From: Rugosimonospora sp036494675
GTDB taxonomy: Bacteria > Actinomycetota > Actinomycetes > Mycobacteriales > Micromonosporaceae
DNA length: 64,000 nucleotides
Assembly: GCA_036494675.1 (NCBI GenBank)
Contig: DASXOA010000078.1
Coordinates: 1-64,000, forward strand
Direction: 5' to 3'
The notes under the pieces are model-generated. The model searched no databases and was not told the origin of the DNA. It saw only the letters and a program-made list of their open reading frames with translations. Shown piece after piece: positions 1 to 8,288 of this stretch (position 1 is its first letter; the number at the start of each line of letters is the position of its first letter). Position numbers and translations under genes: made by a program.

Positions 1-421
1 TGCCCTCGGCATCGGTCATCCGGGCCAGATCGACCTTGCGGATGGTGTCCGCCCGCAGCGCCCGGGCGATCGCCGCCGCGGCGGCCAGCGGCTCACCGGG
101 CAACCCCAGGTCGATCACGAAATCGTTGCCGGTGCCGGCCGGCACCGCGCCGAACGGCACCCCGGTCCCCGCGACCGCCTGCAGCCCCAGGTGGATGGTG
201 CCGTCACCGCCGGCGGCCACCAGCGCGCCGGCCCCCGACGCGACCGCGCCACGGCACGAGGCCAGCGCCTCGTCGACCGAGCGGGCCGGCAGCACCGTCA
301 CCTCCCGGCCGGTGGAGCGCAGTTGCTCCAGCACGCCCGGGAGGGCGTCACGGTACCGCCCGCGCCCGGCGGTCGGGTTCAGCAGGACGGCGACCGGGCC
401 CGGGTCGCTACTGGTAGTCAC
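1..421 (-). CDS. Diacylglycerol kinase family lipid kinase (3' end outside window)
   Basis: Lipid kinase with a DAGK catalytic domain, expected to phosphorylate diacylglycerol or a related lipid at the inner face of the membrane. Reading from GTG at 421, about 140 residues are visible. LLNPTAGRGR lies at residues 13-22, the nucleotide-binding GGDGTIH at 71-77 and PAGTGNDF at 94-101; these are the family hallmarks. The C-terminal half lies beyond the left edge, so completeness cannot be judged. The start is 5 bp after the tatC stop on the same strand, so it probably ends the pafB-pafC-tatA-tatC run. Whether it uses diacylglycerol or a sphingosine-like lipid cannot be told from this part. Confidence 0.9.
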   Translation of the reverse strand, partial: MTTSSDPGPVAVLLNPTAGRGRYRDALPGVLEQLRSTGREVTVLPARSVDEALASCRGAVASGAGALVAAGGDGTIHLGLQAVAGTGVPFGAVPAGTGNDFVIDLGLPGEPLAAAAAIARALRADTIRKVDLARMTDAEG

Positions 422-426
422 GGTGC

Positions 427-1365
427 TCAGGTGGCGTCGTCGTCGTAGCGGCGGTCCAGCGGACGTGCCGCTTCCACCGGCTCGATCACGCTGACCGGGT
501 CACCCGCCTCGACCGGCTCGCCGCTGTCGTACTCCAGCGGAGAGATCTCGTCATCGGCGACGTCGCCGAACTCGGCCCGGTGCCGGCGGCCGCGGCGCTT
601 GTCGTTGACGTACGCGAACAGGACGGCGGCGAAGTAGAGGGCCGTCAGTCCGAGCGCGAGCACGGTCATCGAGAACGGGTCACCGGTCGGGATCGCGATC
701 GCCGAGAACGCGAAGAACACCAGGATCGCCGGCCGCCACCAGCCCGCCAACCGCTTCGCGGAGGCCAGCCCGGCGATGTTGAACAGCATCACGATGAGCG
801 GGAACTCGAACGCGATGCCGAACAGCAGCACCAGGTTGGTCACGAACCCGATGTATTTCGAGATCTCGAACGTGTAGTTGATGTGCGAGCCGCCGAAGTT
901 CAGCAGGAAGTCCAGCGCCCGGGGCAGCATCAGGTAGGCCAGCCAGGCGCCCAGGGCGAACAGCGGTGCGGCCAGCGTGGCGAACAGGTACGCCCAGCGG
1001 CGCTCGTTGCGGTGCAGTCCCGGCGCGATGAACGCCCACAGCTGGTAGAGCCAGATCGGCGCGGCCAGGATCAGGCCGAGGATCAGCGCGACCTTGACCT
1101 GAAGGGCCAGCGGGCCGGTGGGGTCGATCGCGATGAAGTCGCCGCAGGTCTGGCCCGGCTTCGCCGTCGCGTTGCAGTAGGGCTTTTCCAGCAGGTTCAG
1201 CACCGGCTTGGACAGGAACCAGCCGACGATCATGCCGACCACGATGCCCAGGGCCGCCTTGAACAGCCGGCTACGCAGCTCGCGCAGGTGATCGAGCAGT
1301 GTCATCGAGCCGTCGGCGGCACGCTCGAACTGAGTCTTGTGCCGCCGACGCACCAGGAGAGCCAC
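427..1365 (-). CDS. tatC: Sec-independent protein translocase TatC
   Basis: Core membrane subunit of the twin-arginine translocase, which recognises RR signal peptides of folded proteins. The 312 residues contain the conserved N-terminal DHLRELRSRLFKA segment (about residues 25-37), where the signal-peptide-contacting Glu and Arg residues sit, followed by six predicted membrane helices and a charged cytoplasmic tail of about 65 residues rich in Asp and Glu. A few extra basic residues precede the first conserved block. It lies 20 bp downstream of tatA on the same strand, the usual actinobacterial tatA-tatC pair. No tatB was seen; in these bacteria it is normally encoded elsewhere. Confidence 0.97.
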   Translation of the reverse strand: MALLVRRRHKTQFERAADGSMTLLDHLRELRSRLFKAALGIVVGMIVGWFLSKPVLNLLEKPYCNATAKPGQTCGDFIAIDPTGPLALQVKVALILGLILAAPIWLYQLWAFIAPGLHRNERRWAYLFATLAAPLFALGAWLAYLMLPRALDFLLNFGGSHINYTFEISKYIGFVTNLVLLFGIAFEFPLIVMLFNIAGLASAKRLAGWWRPAILVFFAFSAIAIPTGDPFSMTVLALGLTALYFAAVLFAYVNDKRRGRRHRAEFGDVADDEISPLEYDSGEPVEAGDPVSVIEPVEAARPLDRRYDDDAT

Positions 1366-1385
1366 GGGAAAAGCTCCTCGGTGGT

Positions 1386-1637
1386 TCAGTTCTCGCGGAC
1401 GCGCTCGACCGGGTCGACCACCGGCGTCGGCGAGGCCTGACTGTCCAGCGGCTGGCGGGCCGACTGGGCCTCCGCCTTCGCCGCGACGTCGTCCTCGGCC
1501 AGACCCTTGGTCTCAGCCTTCAGAATCCGCATGGACCGGCCCAACGAACGTGCCGCGTCGGGCAGGCGCTTGGCGCCGAAAAGGAGAACCAGCACGACCA
1601 CCAGAATGGCGATGTGCCACGGCCTGAGCGCACCCAT
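1386..1637 (-). CDS. tatA: Sec-independent protein translocase TatA
   Basis: Pore-forming subunit of the Tat translocase. The 83-residue product starts MGALRPWH, has one membrane helix (about residues 8-22), the hinge motif FGAKRLPD, an amphipathic helix beginning AARSLGRSMRIL, and a short acidic and Pro-rich tail. I chose the ATG at 1637 because GAGGTG lies 7 nt before it and TatA proteins begin at this residue; an in-frame GTG at 1652 is part of that ribosome binding site. It is followed by tatC and preceded by a small membrane protein gene and pafC, the arrangement seen next to pafBC in other actinobacteria. Confidence 0.95.
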   Translation of the reverse strand: MGALRPWHIAILVVVLVLLFGAKRLPDAARSLGRSMRILKAETKGLAEDDVAAKAEAQSARQPLDSQASPTPVVDPVERVREN

Positions 1638-1721
1638 GTGAAGCCACCTCACACTGTCTTGTCATTGACGTGCCCATCCTACGTTCTTCCCGGCCGAAAC
1701 GCCCCGGCCGGTTGGTGCGGA

Positions 1722-1979
1722 TCAACCCTCCCGTCGGGAGGGCTGATCCCGGATCTCGGCGGCCCGGTGCGCCACCGCCTCCGCATGCGTGCTGACCTCG
1801 GCTAATCGCGCCTGGAGCGCGCCCGCGGCGGCCTCGAGCGCCTGCGCGTCAACGGCCCGTTGGCGAATCTTCATCATGGCACGCTTCAGCCCCGCGAGTC
1901 GCCGCAGCACCGGCAGCACCGCCAGTACCAGCAGCACCACGCCCAGTACGACGAGCGCCGCGACGATCCACCAGATCAT
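1722..1979 (-). CDS. Small single-pass membrane protein with coiled-coil tail
   Basis: Product of 85 residues that I do not recognise by name. It has one strongly hydrophobic N-terminal helix (residues 1-26, beginning MIWWIVAALVV) followed by a basic, Ala- and Gln-rich segment likely to form a coiled coil (about 30-75). The ATG at 1979 is preceded by AGGGTGAG; an in-frame GTG at 1985 would add two residues. The start is just after the pafC stop and tatA follows on the same strand, so it is probably cotranscribed with both. The shape resembles a membrane anchor or a TatB-like protein, but it lacks the TatA/B hinge motif. No function is claimed. Confidence 0.75.
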   Translation of the reverse strand: MIWWIVAALVVLGVVLLVLAVLPVLRRLAGLKRAMMKIRQRAVDAQALEAAAGALQARLAEVSTHAEAVAHRAAEIRDQPSRREG

Positions 1980-1990
1980 GGGCACTCACC

Positions 1991-2950
1991 CTAGTCCAGA
2001 TCGACGCCGTACGCGGCCAGGGCCGAGTGCGCCTGGTCCCGGACCGCCTCGACCAGCTCGGCCGGGGCGACCACGGTGACCTCCGGCCCCAGTCCCAGCA
2101 CCAGCCGGCGGGCCCAGCCCAGGTCGGCCGCGCGCAGGCTGACCAGCCAGTGCTCCGCCGACTCGGCGACGATCTCCTCGCACGGGTAGTACTCGGTGAT
2201 CCACCGACCGCGCCGGCTCACCCGCAGGGTGACCAGCGGCAGCTCCGGGCTGGGGTTGAAGACCGCCTGGCTGACCTGGCCGGGCTGCGCCTGGGGCGGC
2301 GGGGCCGCCGGCTCGTCCAACTCGATCAACCCGTCGATCCGGTCCACCCGGAACAGCCGTACCGCCTCGGCGCGCCGGCACCACGCCTCCAGGTAGGCGC
2401 GGCCGGAGGCCACCACCACCCGCATCGGATCGACCACCCGCTCGGTGAGCACGTCGCGGGTCGCCGTGTAGTAGGTGATCCGCAGCGCGCGCCGCCGCTC
2501 GACCGCGCCCCGGATCGTGGCGAGCCGGTCGTCGTTGCCCGGCAGCCGCACCGCCACCGGCGCGTCGGCCAGCTCGCCGGTGGTCGACTCGATCTTGGCC
2601 AGGGCCCGCTCGATCGCGTCGCGCTGGCCCATCCCGGGCGTCTCGGCGAGCATCCGTAGCGCCACCACCAGCGCGAGCGCCTCGTCCGGCGTGAGCCGCA
2701 GCGGCCGGTCGATGCCGGCGTCGTAGGTGATGGTGACCCGGTCACCGTCGAACGCCATGTCGATCAGGTCGCCGGGACCGTACCCGGGCAGGCCGCACAC
2801 CCACAGCAGCTCCAGGTCCTCGCGCAGCTGCCGCTCGCTGACCCCCAGGTCACCGGCTGCCTCGGCGACCCGGATGCCGGGCCGCGCGAGCAGGTACGGA
2901 ACGAGGTTGAGCAACCGGCCGAGCCGGTCCGCCGAGGCCGCGGTCGCCAT
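1991..2950 (-). CDS. pafC: WYL-domain transcriptional regulator PafC
   Basis: Second half of the PafBC heterodimer, which in mycobacteria activates the LexA-independent DNA-damage response. The 319 residues comprise an N-terminal winged helix-turn-helix (about 1-65, with VAEAAGDLGVSERQLREDL) and a WYL domain starting near AVERRRALRITYYTATRD, followed by the WCX C-terminal extension. The ATG overlaps the pafB stop as TGATG, so the two are translationally coupled and stoichiometric, as expected of a heterodimer. The gene reads on into the small membrane protein gene and tatA. The proteasome-adjacent position is conserved, but PafC is not itself a proteasome subunit. Confidence 0.93.
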   Translation of the reverse strand: MATAASADRLGRLLNLVPYLLARPGIRVAEAAGDLGVSERQLREDLELLWVCGLPGYGPGDLIDMAFDGDRVTITYDAGIDRPLRLTPDEALALVVALRMLAETPGMGQRDAIERALAKIESTTGELADAPVAVRLPGNDDRLATIRGAVERRRALRITYYTATRDVLTERVVDPMRVVVASGRAYLEAWCRRAEAVRLFRVDRIDGLIELDEPAAPPPQAQPGQVSQAVFNPSPELPLVTLRVSRRGRWITEYYPCEEIVAESAEHWLVSLRAADLGWARRLVLGLGPEVTVVAPAELVEAVRDQAHSALAAYGVDLD

Positions 2951-4026
2951 CACGCGACCCCGGCCTTCGCCGCGCCGTCGTGCCGGGTCCCGGCCGATGC
3001 GGCCGGCGTGGCCGGACCCGGCGCGGGCGGGGCCGACCCCTCCCGGCGGGAGGCCTCGTCGTGCCCGGCCGCGATCTCGCGCAGCCGCGCGATCGCGGCG
3101 TCGCGGACCTCGGGCGGATCCAGCACCACGACGTCCGCGCCGTACCCGACCAGCCAGGCCGCGAGCCCCTCCGGATCCGAGTAGCGCAGAGTCGCGACGT
3201 CGCCGTCCTCCCCCGCACTCAACTGCTCGGCCCAGCGGCGGACCCCGGCACCCCGGCCGGGCCGGATGCGCACCGTCGCGCGCCCCGTCCGCTCGACCGG
3301 GCCGGACCAGTTGGCCACGTACGTGATGAGGTCCACGTTCTGCGGCGGCGTGAACGCGCCCGGACGGCCGGTGCGCCGGACCGTACCCACGATCCGTGAC
3401 AGCCGGAAGCACCGCTCCGCACGCCGGTCCAGATCGTGCCCGACCACGTACCAGCGACCGCGCCAGCACACCACGCCCCACGGCTGCAGGCGCCGGGTGG
3501 CCGGCGCGTCGTCCTCGGGCGTGCGGTAGGAGAAGCTCACGGCCACCCGGTGGCGCACGGCCGCGGTCAGCGGTTCGAACGCCGCGTCGACGGTCACCAC
3601 CGGCTCCACGCCGAGCGTCGCGTGCGGGTCGACGTCCACCCCGGCGGCGCGCAGCTTGGCCAGTCCGCTGGACGCCGCGGCCGCCAGCCCGGCGTGGCGC
3701 CACAGCCGGGCCGCGATGCCCACGGCCGCCGCCTCGTCCGGCTCCAGCGGGATGTCCGGCAACGCGTAGTCCCGGCGCGCGATGCGGTACCCGGGCTCGG
3801 CGTCCAGCACGCTGGAGGTCCCCGTCTCCAGCGGCACACCCAGTTCCCGCAGTTCGGCCTTGTCGCGCTCGAACTTGCGCTGGAACGCTTCGTGGTCGCG
3901 GGGATCGCTGGCTTCGTGCTCGTATCCGGGCACGGTCAGCGCGATCTGCGACGCGGTCAGGAAGCGGCGCGTCGACAGCAGGCAGATCACCAGGTTGACC
4001 AGGCGCTCGGTTCGAGTACGAGACAC
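2950..4026 (-). CDS. pafB: WYL-domain transcriptional regulator PafB
   Basis: Partner of PafC and paralogous to it. The 358 residues have an N-terminal helix-turn-helix (RLVNLVICLLSTRRFLTASQ and following, residues about 9-75) and a central WYL domain recognisable by WGVVCWRGRWYVVGHD; WYL domains sense DNA-damage-associated ligands, proposed to be single-stranded nucleic acid. A short Ala/Pro-rich tail follows. The start is GTG at 4026. No Shine-Dalgarno is visible, but TAGTTT lies 7 nt upstream, so the transcript may be leaderless. It is first in the run pafB-pafC-small membrane protein-tatA-tatC-dagK and divergent from the DUF3866 gene. Confidence 0.93.
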   Translation of the reverse strand: MSRTRTERLVNLVICLLSTRRFLTASQIALTVPGYEHEASDPRDHEAFQRKFERDKAELRELGVPLETGTSSVLDAEPGYRIARRDYALPDIPLEPDEAAAVGIAARLWRHAGLAAAASSGLAKLRAAGVDVDPHATLGVEPVVTVDAAFEPLTAAVRHRVAVSFSYRTPEDDAPATRRLQPWGVVCWRGRWYVVGHDLDRRAERCFRLSRIVGTVRRTGRPGAFTPPQNVDLITYVANWSGPVERTGRATVRIRPGRGAGVRRWAEQLSAGEDGDVATLRYSDPEGLAAWLVGYGADVVVLDPPEVRDAAIARLREIAAGHDEASRREGSAPPAPGPATPAASAGTRHDGAAKAGVA

Positions 4027-4033
4027 GCGTTCG

Positions 4034-4039
4034 AAACTA
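4034..4039 (-). promoter_or_regulatory. Candidate leaderless -10 element of pafB
   Basis: TAGTTT (TANNNT type) ends 7 nt before the pafB GTG at 4026, which has no Shine-Dalgarno sequence. This spacing puts the transcription start at or next to the start codon. No convincing -35 hexamer was found. Confidence 0.4.
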
Positions 4040-4118
4040 GCAGTGTCGGGGTGCCGCCGGCTCGCCGCCCGGCCGGTGGGCCAGCCCGATCCTCGCGGGA
4101 GGGGCGGGCGCGCCGCGC

Positions 4119-4124
4119 TATATT
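4119..4124 (+). promoter_or_regulatory. Candidate leaderless -10 element of the DUF3866 gene
   Basis: TATATT, close to the TATAAT consensus and unusually AT-rich for this window, lies 6 nt before the ATG at 4131. No ribosome binding site intervenes. Confidence 0.5.
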
Positions 4125-4130
4125 CGCGCG

Positions 4131-5264
4131 ATGATCTGGTGGCGCGGCGGGACGGTCAATACGGTACGCCGGCGCTGGCGGGGCGCGGTCGAACTGGACG
4201 TGCGCTGCGATGGGCAGGACATTCGCGCATTGGCATATCCGGCGCTCGTCGGCGAGCCGGAGCCCGGCGACCGGGTGCTACTCAACGTCGGTGCGCTGCG
4301 GATGGGCCTGGGCACCGGCGGGTACGCCCTGGTCGTGGCCCTGCCCGACCGGCTCCCGGCCGACCCGCCCGGGCCGGTGGACCGCACCGCCGGGCACGCG
4401 GTCAAGGCGCGCTACACGCCGCTGCAGCCGATCGTGATGGCGGTGGAGGAGGAGGCGTCCCCGTACCGGGAGGTGATGGCGGCCGCCACCGACCTGGAGG
4501 ACCTGCCGGTGGTCACCGCCGACCTGCACTCGGCGGTCCCGGCGATCCTGTGCGGGGTGCTCACCGACCGGCCGGATGCCCGGGTGGCGTACCTGATGAC
4601 CGACGGTGGCGCGCTGCCGGCCTGGTTCTCCCGCACCCTCGACGCCCTGTCCGGCCTGCTGGCCGGGGTGGTGACCGTGGGCCAGGCGTTCGGCGGGGAC
4701 CTGGAGGCGACCACGCTGCACAGTGGGCTGCTGGCGGCCCGGCACGTGCTGCGGGCCGACGTGGCGATCGTGGCGCAGGGGCCGGGCAACCTCGGCACCG
4801 GTACCGCGTGGGGCTTCTCCGGCGTGGCGGCCGGTGAGGCGGTCAACGCCGCCGCGGTGCTCGGTGGCCGGCCGGTCGGCGCGCTGCGCATCTCGCAGGC
4901 GGATCCCCGCCCGCGCCACGGCGGCGTGTCCCACCACAGCCTCACCGCGTACGGCAGGGTCGCCCTCGCCGCCGCGGACCTCGTCGTCCCCGAAGCGCTG
5001 CCGGAGCGGCTGGCCGCCGGAGTCGACCGGGCGCTGGATCCGCTGCGCGAGCGGCACCGCGTGGTCACCGTGCCGGTCGCCGGGCTGGATCCGGCGCTGC
5101 GGGCGCTGCCGGTCAAGCTGTCCACGATGGGCCGGGACCTCGACGCCGACCACGCCTACTTCATGGCCGCCGCGGCGGCCGGCCGCCACGCCGCCGCGCT
5201 GATCGCGGCGGGCCGGGGGTCGGGTGAAGCGGTGGGTCGGAGGTCAGGTGAAGATGACCAGTGA
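4131..5264 (+). CDS. DUF3866 family protein
   Basis: Conserved actinobacterial protein of unknown function, 377 residues, matching the DUF3866 family in length and pattern as I recall it. It is soluble, with no signal peptide. Recognisable stretches are LGTGGYALVVALP near residue 63, a Gly-rich AIVAQGPGNLGTGTAWGFSG near 225 that looks like a nucleotide- or phosphate-binding turn, and HGGVSHHSLTAYGR near 265. The last 15 residues are Gly/Arg/Glu-rich and probably disordered. It is divergent from pafB and its 3' end overlaps the convergent small membrane protein gene by 21 bp. No reaction is known to me. Confidence 0.85.
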   Translation: MIWWRGGTVNTVRRRWRGAVELDVRCDGQDIRALAYPALVGEPEPGDRVLLNVGALRMGLGTGGYALVVALPDRLPADPPGPVDRTAGHAVKARYTPLQPIVMAVEEEASPYREVMAAATDLEDLPVVTADLHSAVPAILCGVLTDRPDARVAYLMTDGGALPAWFSRTLDALSGLLAGVVTVGQAFGGDLEATTLHSGLLAARHVLRADVAIVAQGPGNLGTGTAWGFSGVAAGEAVNAAAVLGGRPVGALRISQADPRPRHGGVSHHSLTAYGRVALAAADLVVPEALPERLAAGVDRALDPLRERHRVVTVPVAGLDPALRALPVKLSTMGRDLDADHAYFMAAAAAGRHAAALIAAGRGSGEAVGRRSGEDDQ

Positions 5265-5441
5265 GGCCCAGCCCACGATGATCGCGAGCAGGATCACGAC
5301 CAGCGCCCAGGTGGGCAGCCAATACTCGCCACGTCGGTTGCGCTCGATCTCCGCCACGATGCGGTCGCGGCGCCGCTGCACCGCGCTGCGGCGGGCCTCG
5401 GCGCCGCGGTAGGCGCGCTTTTCATCCTGCTCCGGCATCAC
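5244..5441 (-). CDS. Small C-tail-anchored membrane protein
   Basis: Product of 65 residues: a charged, Arg/Glu-rich N-terminal half (residues 3-40) and one C-terminal membrane helix (about 43-62, WLPTWALVVILLAIIVGW). The start is GTG at 5441, directly followed by an in-frame ATG. TAGGCT lies 6 nt upstream of the GTG. Its 3' end overlaps the DUF3866 gene tail by 21 bp in convergent orientation. It is probably real because the hydrophobic profile is clean and the gene starts 33 bp after the pafA stop on the same strand. No family was recognised. Confidence 0.7.
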   Translation of the reverse strand: MMPEQDEKRAYRGAEARRSAVQRRRDRIVAEIERNRRGEYWLPTWALVVILLAIIVGWASLVIFT

Positions 5442-5447
5442 CGGACG

Positions 5448-5453
5448 AGCCTA
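5448..5453 (-). promoter_or_regulatory. Candidate leaderless -10 element of the 65-residue membrane protein gene
   Basis: TAGGCT ends 6 nt before the GTG at 5441; there is no Shine-Dalgarno sequence. It sits in the 33-bp gap after pafA. Confidence 0.35.
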
Positions 5454-5474
5454 TCTCCACCCGGAGGCGACCTC

Positions 5475-6833
5475 CTACATGGAGGCGATCAACCGCTCGA
5501 CCCGCTCGTCGTACGCCCGGAACGGGTCCTTGCACAGCACCGTGCGCTGCGCCTGGTCGTTGAGCTTGAGGTGCACCCAGTCGACGGTGAAGTCGCGCCG
5601 CTTCTCCTGGGCGTGCTTGATGAATTCGCCGCGCAACCGGGCCCGGGTGGTCTGCGGCGGAGTCTCCTTGGCCTCGAAGATCTCGATGTTGTTGGCCACC
5701 CGGTCGACCTGACCGCGCCGCTCCAGCACCGCGTAGAGGCCACGGTTGCGGCGCAGATCATGGTAGGCGAGGTCCATCTGGGCGATTCGCGGGTGCGCCA
5801 GCGGCAGGTCGTGCCGGCGCTGGTAGGACTCGACGAGCTTCAGCTTCGTGATCCAGTCGATTTCCCGGTCCACGCTGGTCAGGTCGCCCGACTCGACCGC
5901 GCCGAGGACCCGGCCCCACAGTTCCACGACCCGCTTGGCCACCCCGTCGCCGCCCCGGCGGTCGACGAAGTCGCTGGCCTTGCTGAAGTACTCCTGCTGG
6001 ATCTCCAGCGCGCTGGCCTCCTTGCCGCTGGCCAGCCGGACCTTGCGTCGCCCGGTGACGTCGTGCGAGACCTCGCGAATCGCCCGGATGGGGTTTTCCA
6101 GCGTCAGATCGCGCATCACCACGCCCGCCTCGATCATCCGCAGCACGATGTCCGCGCTGCCGACCTTGAGCATCGTGGTGACCTCGTTCATGTTCGAGTC
6201 GCCCACGATCACGTGCAGCCGGCGGTAACGCTCGGCGTCGGCGTGCGGCTCGTCCCGGGTGTTGATGATCGGTCGGGACCGGGTGGTGGCGGAGGAGACC
6301 CCTTCCCAGATGTGCTCGGCCCGCTGGGACAGGCAGAACACCGCCCCCCGGGGCGTCTGCAGCACCTTGCCGGCGCCGCAGATCAGCTGCCGGGTCACCA
6401 GGAACGGGATGAGCACGTCGGCCAGCCGGCCGAACTCGCCGTGCCGGGACACGAGGTAGTTCTCGTGGCAGCCGTAGGAGTTCCCGGCCGAGTCGGTGTT
6501 GTTCTTGAACAGATAGATCTCGCCCGCGATGCCCTCGTCGTGCAGCCGCTTCTCGGCATCGACGAGCAGGCCCTCCAGGATCCGCTCGCCGGCCCGGTCG
6601 TGCATCACCAGATCGGTGACGGAGTCACACTCCGGCGTCGCATACTCCGGGTGGGAGCCCACATCGAGGTAGAGCCGGGCACCGTTGCGGAGGAAGACGT
6701 TGCTCGAACGCCCCCAGGAGACCACCCGCCGGAAGAGGTAGCGCGCCACCTCATCCGGTGACAGCCGCCGCTGGCCACGGTACGTGCAGGTGACTCCGTA
6801 CTCGGTCTCGAGGCCGAAGATTCGCCTATCCAT
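5475..6833 (-). CDS. pafA: Pup-protein ligase PafA
   Basis: Joins the C-terminal glutamate of deamidated Pup to substrate lysines through a gamma-glutamyl phosphate, using ATP. At 452 residues it has the usual length. The N-terminal FGLETEYG holds the metal-binding Glu9; LYLDVGSHPEYATPE contains Asp57, the catalytic base position in mycobacterial PafA; NTRDEPHADAERYRRLHVI and VGDSNMNEVTTMLKVG are shared with Dop, its paralogue. The start ATG at 6833 lacks a Shine-Dalgarno, and TACTGT lies 6 nt upstream. The gene begins 25 bp after the rmlC stop on the same strand, so it may also receive transcripts from the sugar operon. It is separated from prcA by about 14 kb of glycan genes. Confidence 0.98.
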   Translation of the reverse strand: MDRRIFGLETEYGVTCTYRGQRRLSPDEVARYLFRRVVSWGRSSNVFLRNGARLYLDVGSHPEYATPECDSVTDLVMHDRAGERILEGLLVDAEKRLHDEGIAGEIYLFKNNTDSAGNSYGCHENYLVSRHGEFGRLADVLIPFLVTRQLICGAGKVLQTPRGAVFCLSQRAEHIWEGVSSATTRSRPIINTRDEPHADAERYRRLHVIVGDSNMNEVTTMLKVGSADIVLRMIEAGVVMRDLTLENPIRAIREVSHDVTGRRKVRLASGKEASALEIQQEYFSKASDFVDRRGGDGVAKRVVELWGRVLGAVESGDLTSVDREIDWITKLKLVESYQRRHDLPLAHPRIAQMDLAYHDLRRNRGLYAVLERRGQVDRVANNIEIFEAKETPPQTTRARLRGEFIKHAQEKRRDFTVDWVHLKLNDQAQRTVLCKDPFRAYDERVERLIASM

Positions 6834-6839
6834 GAACGA

Positions 6840-6845
6840 ACAGTA
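6840..6845 (-). promoter_or_regulatory. Candidate leaderless -10 element of pafA
   Basis: TACTGT ends 6 nt before the pafA ATG at 6833, inside the 25-bp gap after rmlC. There is no Shine-Dalgarno. If real, pafA has its own start independent of the rml operon. Confidence 0.4.
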
Positions 6846-6858
6846 GCCGGCGGGAGGC

Positions 6859-7467
6859 TCAGTTCGTTACTTTGCTACGCAGCGATTCTGCGTATCTGAC
6901 GCAGTTCTCGTACTCCGGCAGCAATCCGGCCTGGTGAGCCTCGTCCAGGCTGGGCGCCGCGCCGTCGCGGTCGGAGACCACCGGCGCGTCGCTCGGCCAG
7001 TCGATCGCCAGTCGCGGGTCCAGCGGATGCACGGCGTGCTCCCGCTCCGGGTTGTAGGTGGTGGAGCACAGGTAGGTCAGGGTGGCGTCGTCGGACAGGG
7101 CGCAGAAGCCGTGGCCCAGCCCCTCGGAGAGATAGACCGCCCGCCGGTCGATGTCGTCCAGACGGACCGTCTCCCACTGCCCGAACGTCGGCGATCCAAC
7201 CCGGAGGTCCACCACCACATCGAGGATCGCGCCGCGCACGCAGGTCACGTACTTCGCCTGCCCGGGCGGGACGTCCGCGAAGTGGATGCCGCGCACCACG
7301 CCGGGTACGGAGACCGACACGTTCGCCTGCGCGAGCTCCAGCGGGTGCCCCACCTCGGCGGCCAGGTGGTCGAAGCGGTACCACTCCAGGAACACCCCGC
7401 GCGGATCTCCGTGCTGAACGGGTGTGACTTCCCAGGCACCGTCGATGGACAGCGGTCGGAACTTCAT
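6859..7467 (-). CDS. rmlC: dTDP-4-dehydrorhamnose 3,5-epimerase
   Basis: Third step of dTDP-L-rhamnose synthesis: double epimerisation of dTDP-4-keto-6-deoxyglucose at C3 and C5. The 202-residue cupin has the RGIHF motif with the catalytic His (about residue 61), the DVVVDLR strand, and the active-site Tyr region in STTYNPEREHAVHPLDP. These agree with a true 3,5-epimerase, although a 3- or 5-monoepimerase cannot be fully excluded. The start overlaps the stop of the preceding methyltransferase by 4 bp (ATGA), and pafA follows 25 bp downstream. RmlA, RmlB and RmlD are all encoded within 8 kb, so the pathway is complete here. Confidence 0.95.
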   Translation of the reverse strand: MKFRPLSIDGAWEVTPVQHGDPRGVFLEWYRFDHLAAEVGHPLELAQANVSVSVPGVVRGIHFADVPPGQAKYVTCVRGAILDVVVDLRVGSPTFGQWETVRLDDIDRRAVYLSEGLGHGFCALSDDATLTYLCSTTYNPEREHAVHPLDPRLAIDWPSDAPVVSDRDGAAPSLDEAHQAGLLPEYENCVRYAESLRSKVTN

Positions 7468-8288
7468 GACTTGCGACTCACCACCACGAACTCGTTATAG
7501 GCAAAGACACGGCCGGCGACGCGGGGGAACGGGAATGAGTAGCGCCGAGCGACGGTCAGGCCCAACTCGCGGGCCAGCGAGGTCGATTCGGCGAAGCCCA
7601 CGAACCGTACATGCGTCGCGTCGCTAGCATAGCCGCGCTCCTGAGGGGTGATGAACACGACCGAGCCACCGGACCGGACGTAGGGCAGGTAGCCGTCGAC
7701 GACGTCCCGGACGCGGTCGGAGGGCAGGTGCTCCAGGACGTGGGCGAGCAGCATCGAATCGAACCGGCCGGGCCGCGCGTATTCACTGGCGAGGAACTCG
7801 TCCGGGGTGAACGCCGTGAGTCCGGCGTCCCGGGCGACGTCGATGGACGTCGGGTTGTGATCCACTCCGACCCCGTCGCCGTGCAGGTGGCGCAGGTTGC
7901 GCCCGATGCCGCAGCCGACATCGAGAACGAAGCCGAGGTGCAGCCGGCGGATGTTCCAGCGGTACGGCGCCTGAGCGTCCAGCATCCGCTTCCAGCGCTG
8001 GCCCTCGAGCCGTTGCAGCCGCCGGGCGTACGCCACGTCCCTGGTCTGGGCGTTGCGCGCCACGCCCGTGTCGGCGCCGTACCGCGACGACCCGTTACTC
8101 GCCTTGTCATCGCGGTCGTACCGGCTGCGGGGAGTCGGCGCCGCAGCCCGCGCCGGGGAGACGTGCTCGGCCGGCTGCGGGTCGGTTCTGTCAGCCAAAG
8201 GAGAGTTTGAATCCACCTGTGCACAACGATCCGATCCGCGACTCGGCGCGGCGTCATCAACCGAAATGCCGCCCACTGGGGGTATCAA
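7464..8288 (-). CDS. Class I SAM-dependent methyltransferase
   Basis: Up to 274 residues. The Rossmann core starts at about residue 117 with FVLDVGCGIGRNLRHL (motif I), followed by a GVGVDHNP acidic loop and MLLAHVLEHLPSDRVRD (motif IV), typical of the methyltransferase-11 type found in glycan loci. The N-terminal 60-80 residues are low-complexity and charged, so the true start is uncertain: the longest frame begins at TTG 8288, inside the end of rmlA, and GTG codons near 8276 and 8213 are alternatives. It overlaps rmlA at its 5' end and rmlC by 4 bp at its 3' end, so it is part of the rmlA-rmlC operon. A sugar hydroxyl or a nucleotide-sugar intermediate is the likely acceptor, by context only. 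Confidence 0.85.
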   Translation of the reverse strand: MIPPVGGISVDDAAPSRGSDRCAQVDSNSPLADRTDPQPAEHVSPARAAAPTPRSRYDRDDKASNGSSRYGADTGVARNAQTRDVAYARRLQRLEGQRWKRMLDAQAPYRWNIRRLHLGFVLDVGCGIGRNLRHLHGDGVGVDHNPTSIDVARDAGLTAFTPDEFLASEYARPGRFDSMLLAHVLEHLPSDRVRDVVDGYLPYVRSGGSVVFITPQERGYASDATHVRFVGFAESTSLARELGLTVARRYSFPFPRVAGRVFAYNEFVVVSRKS

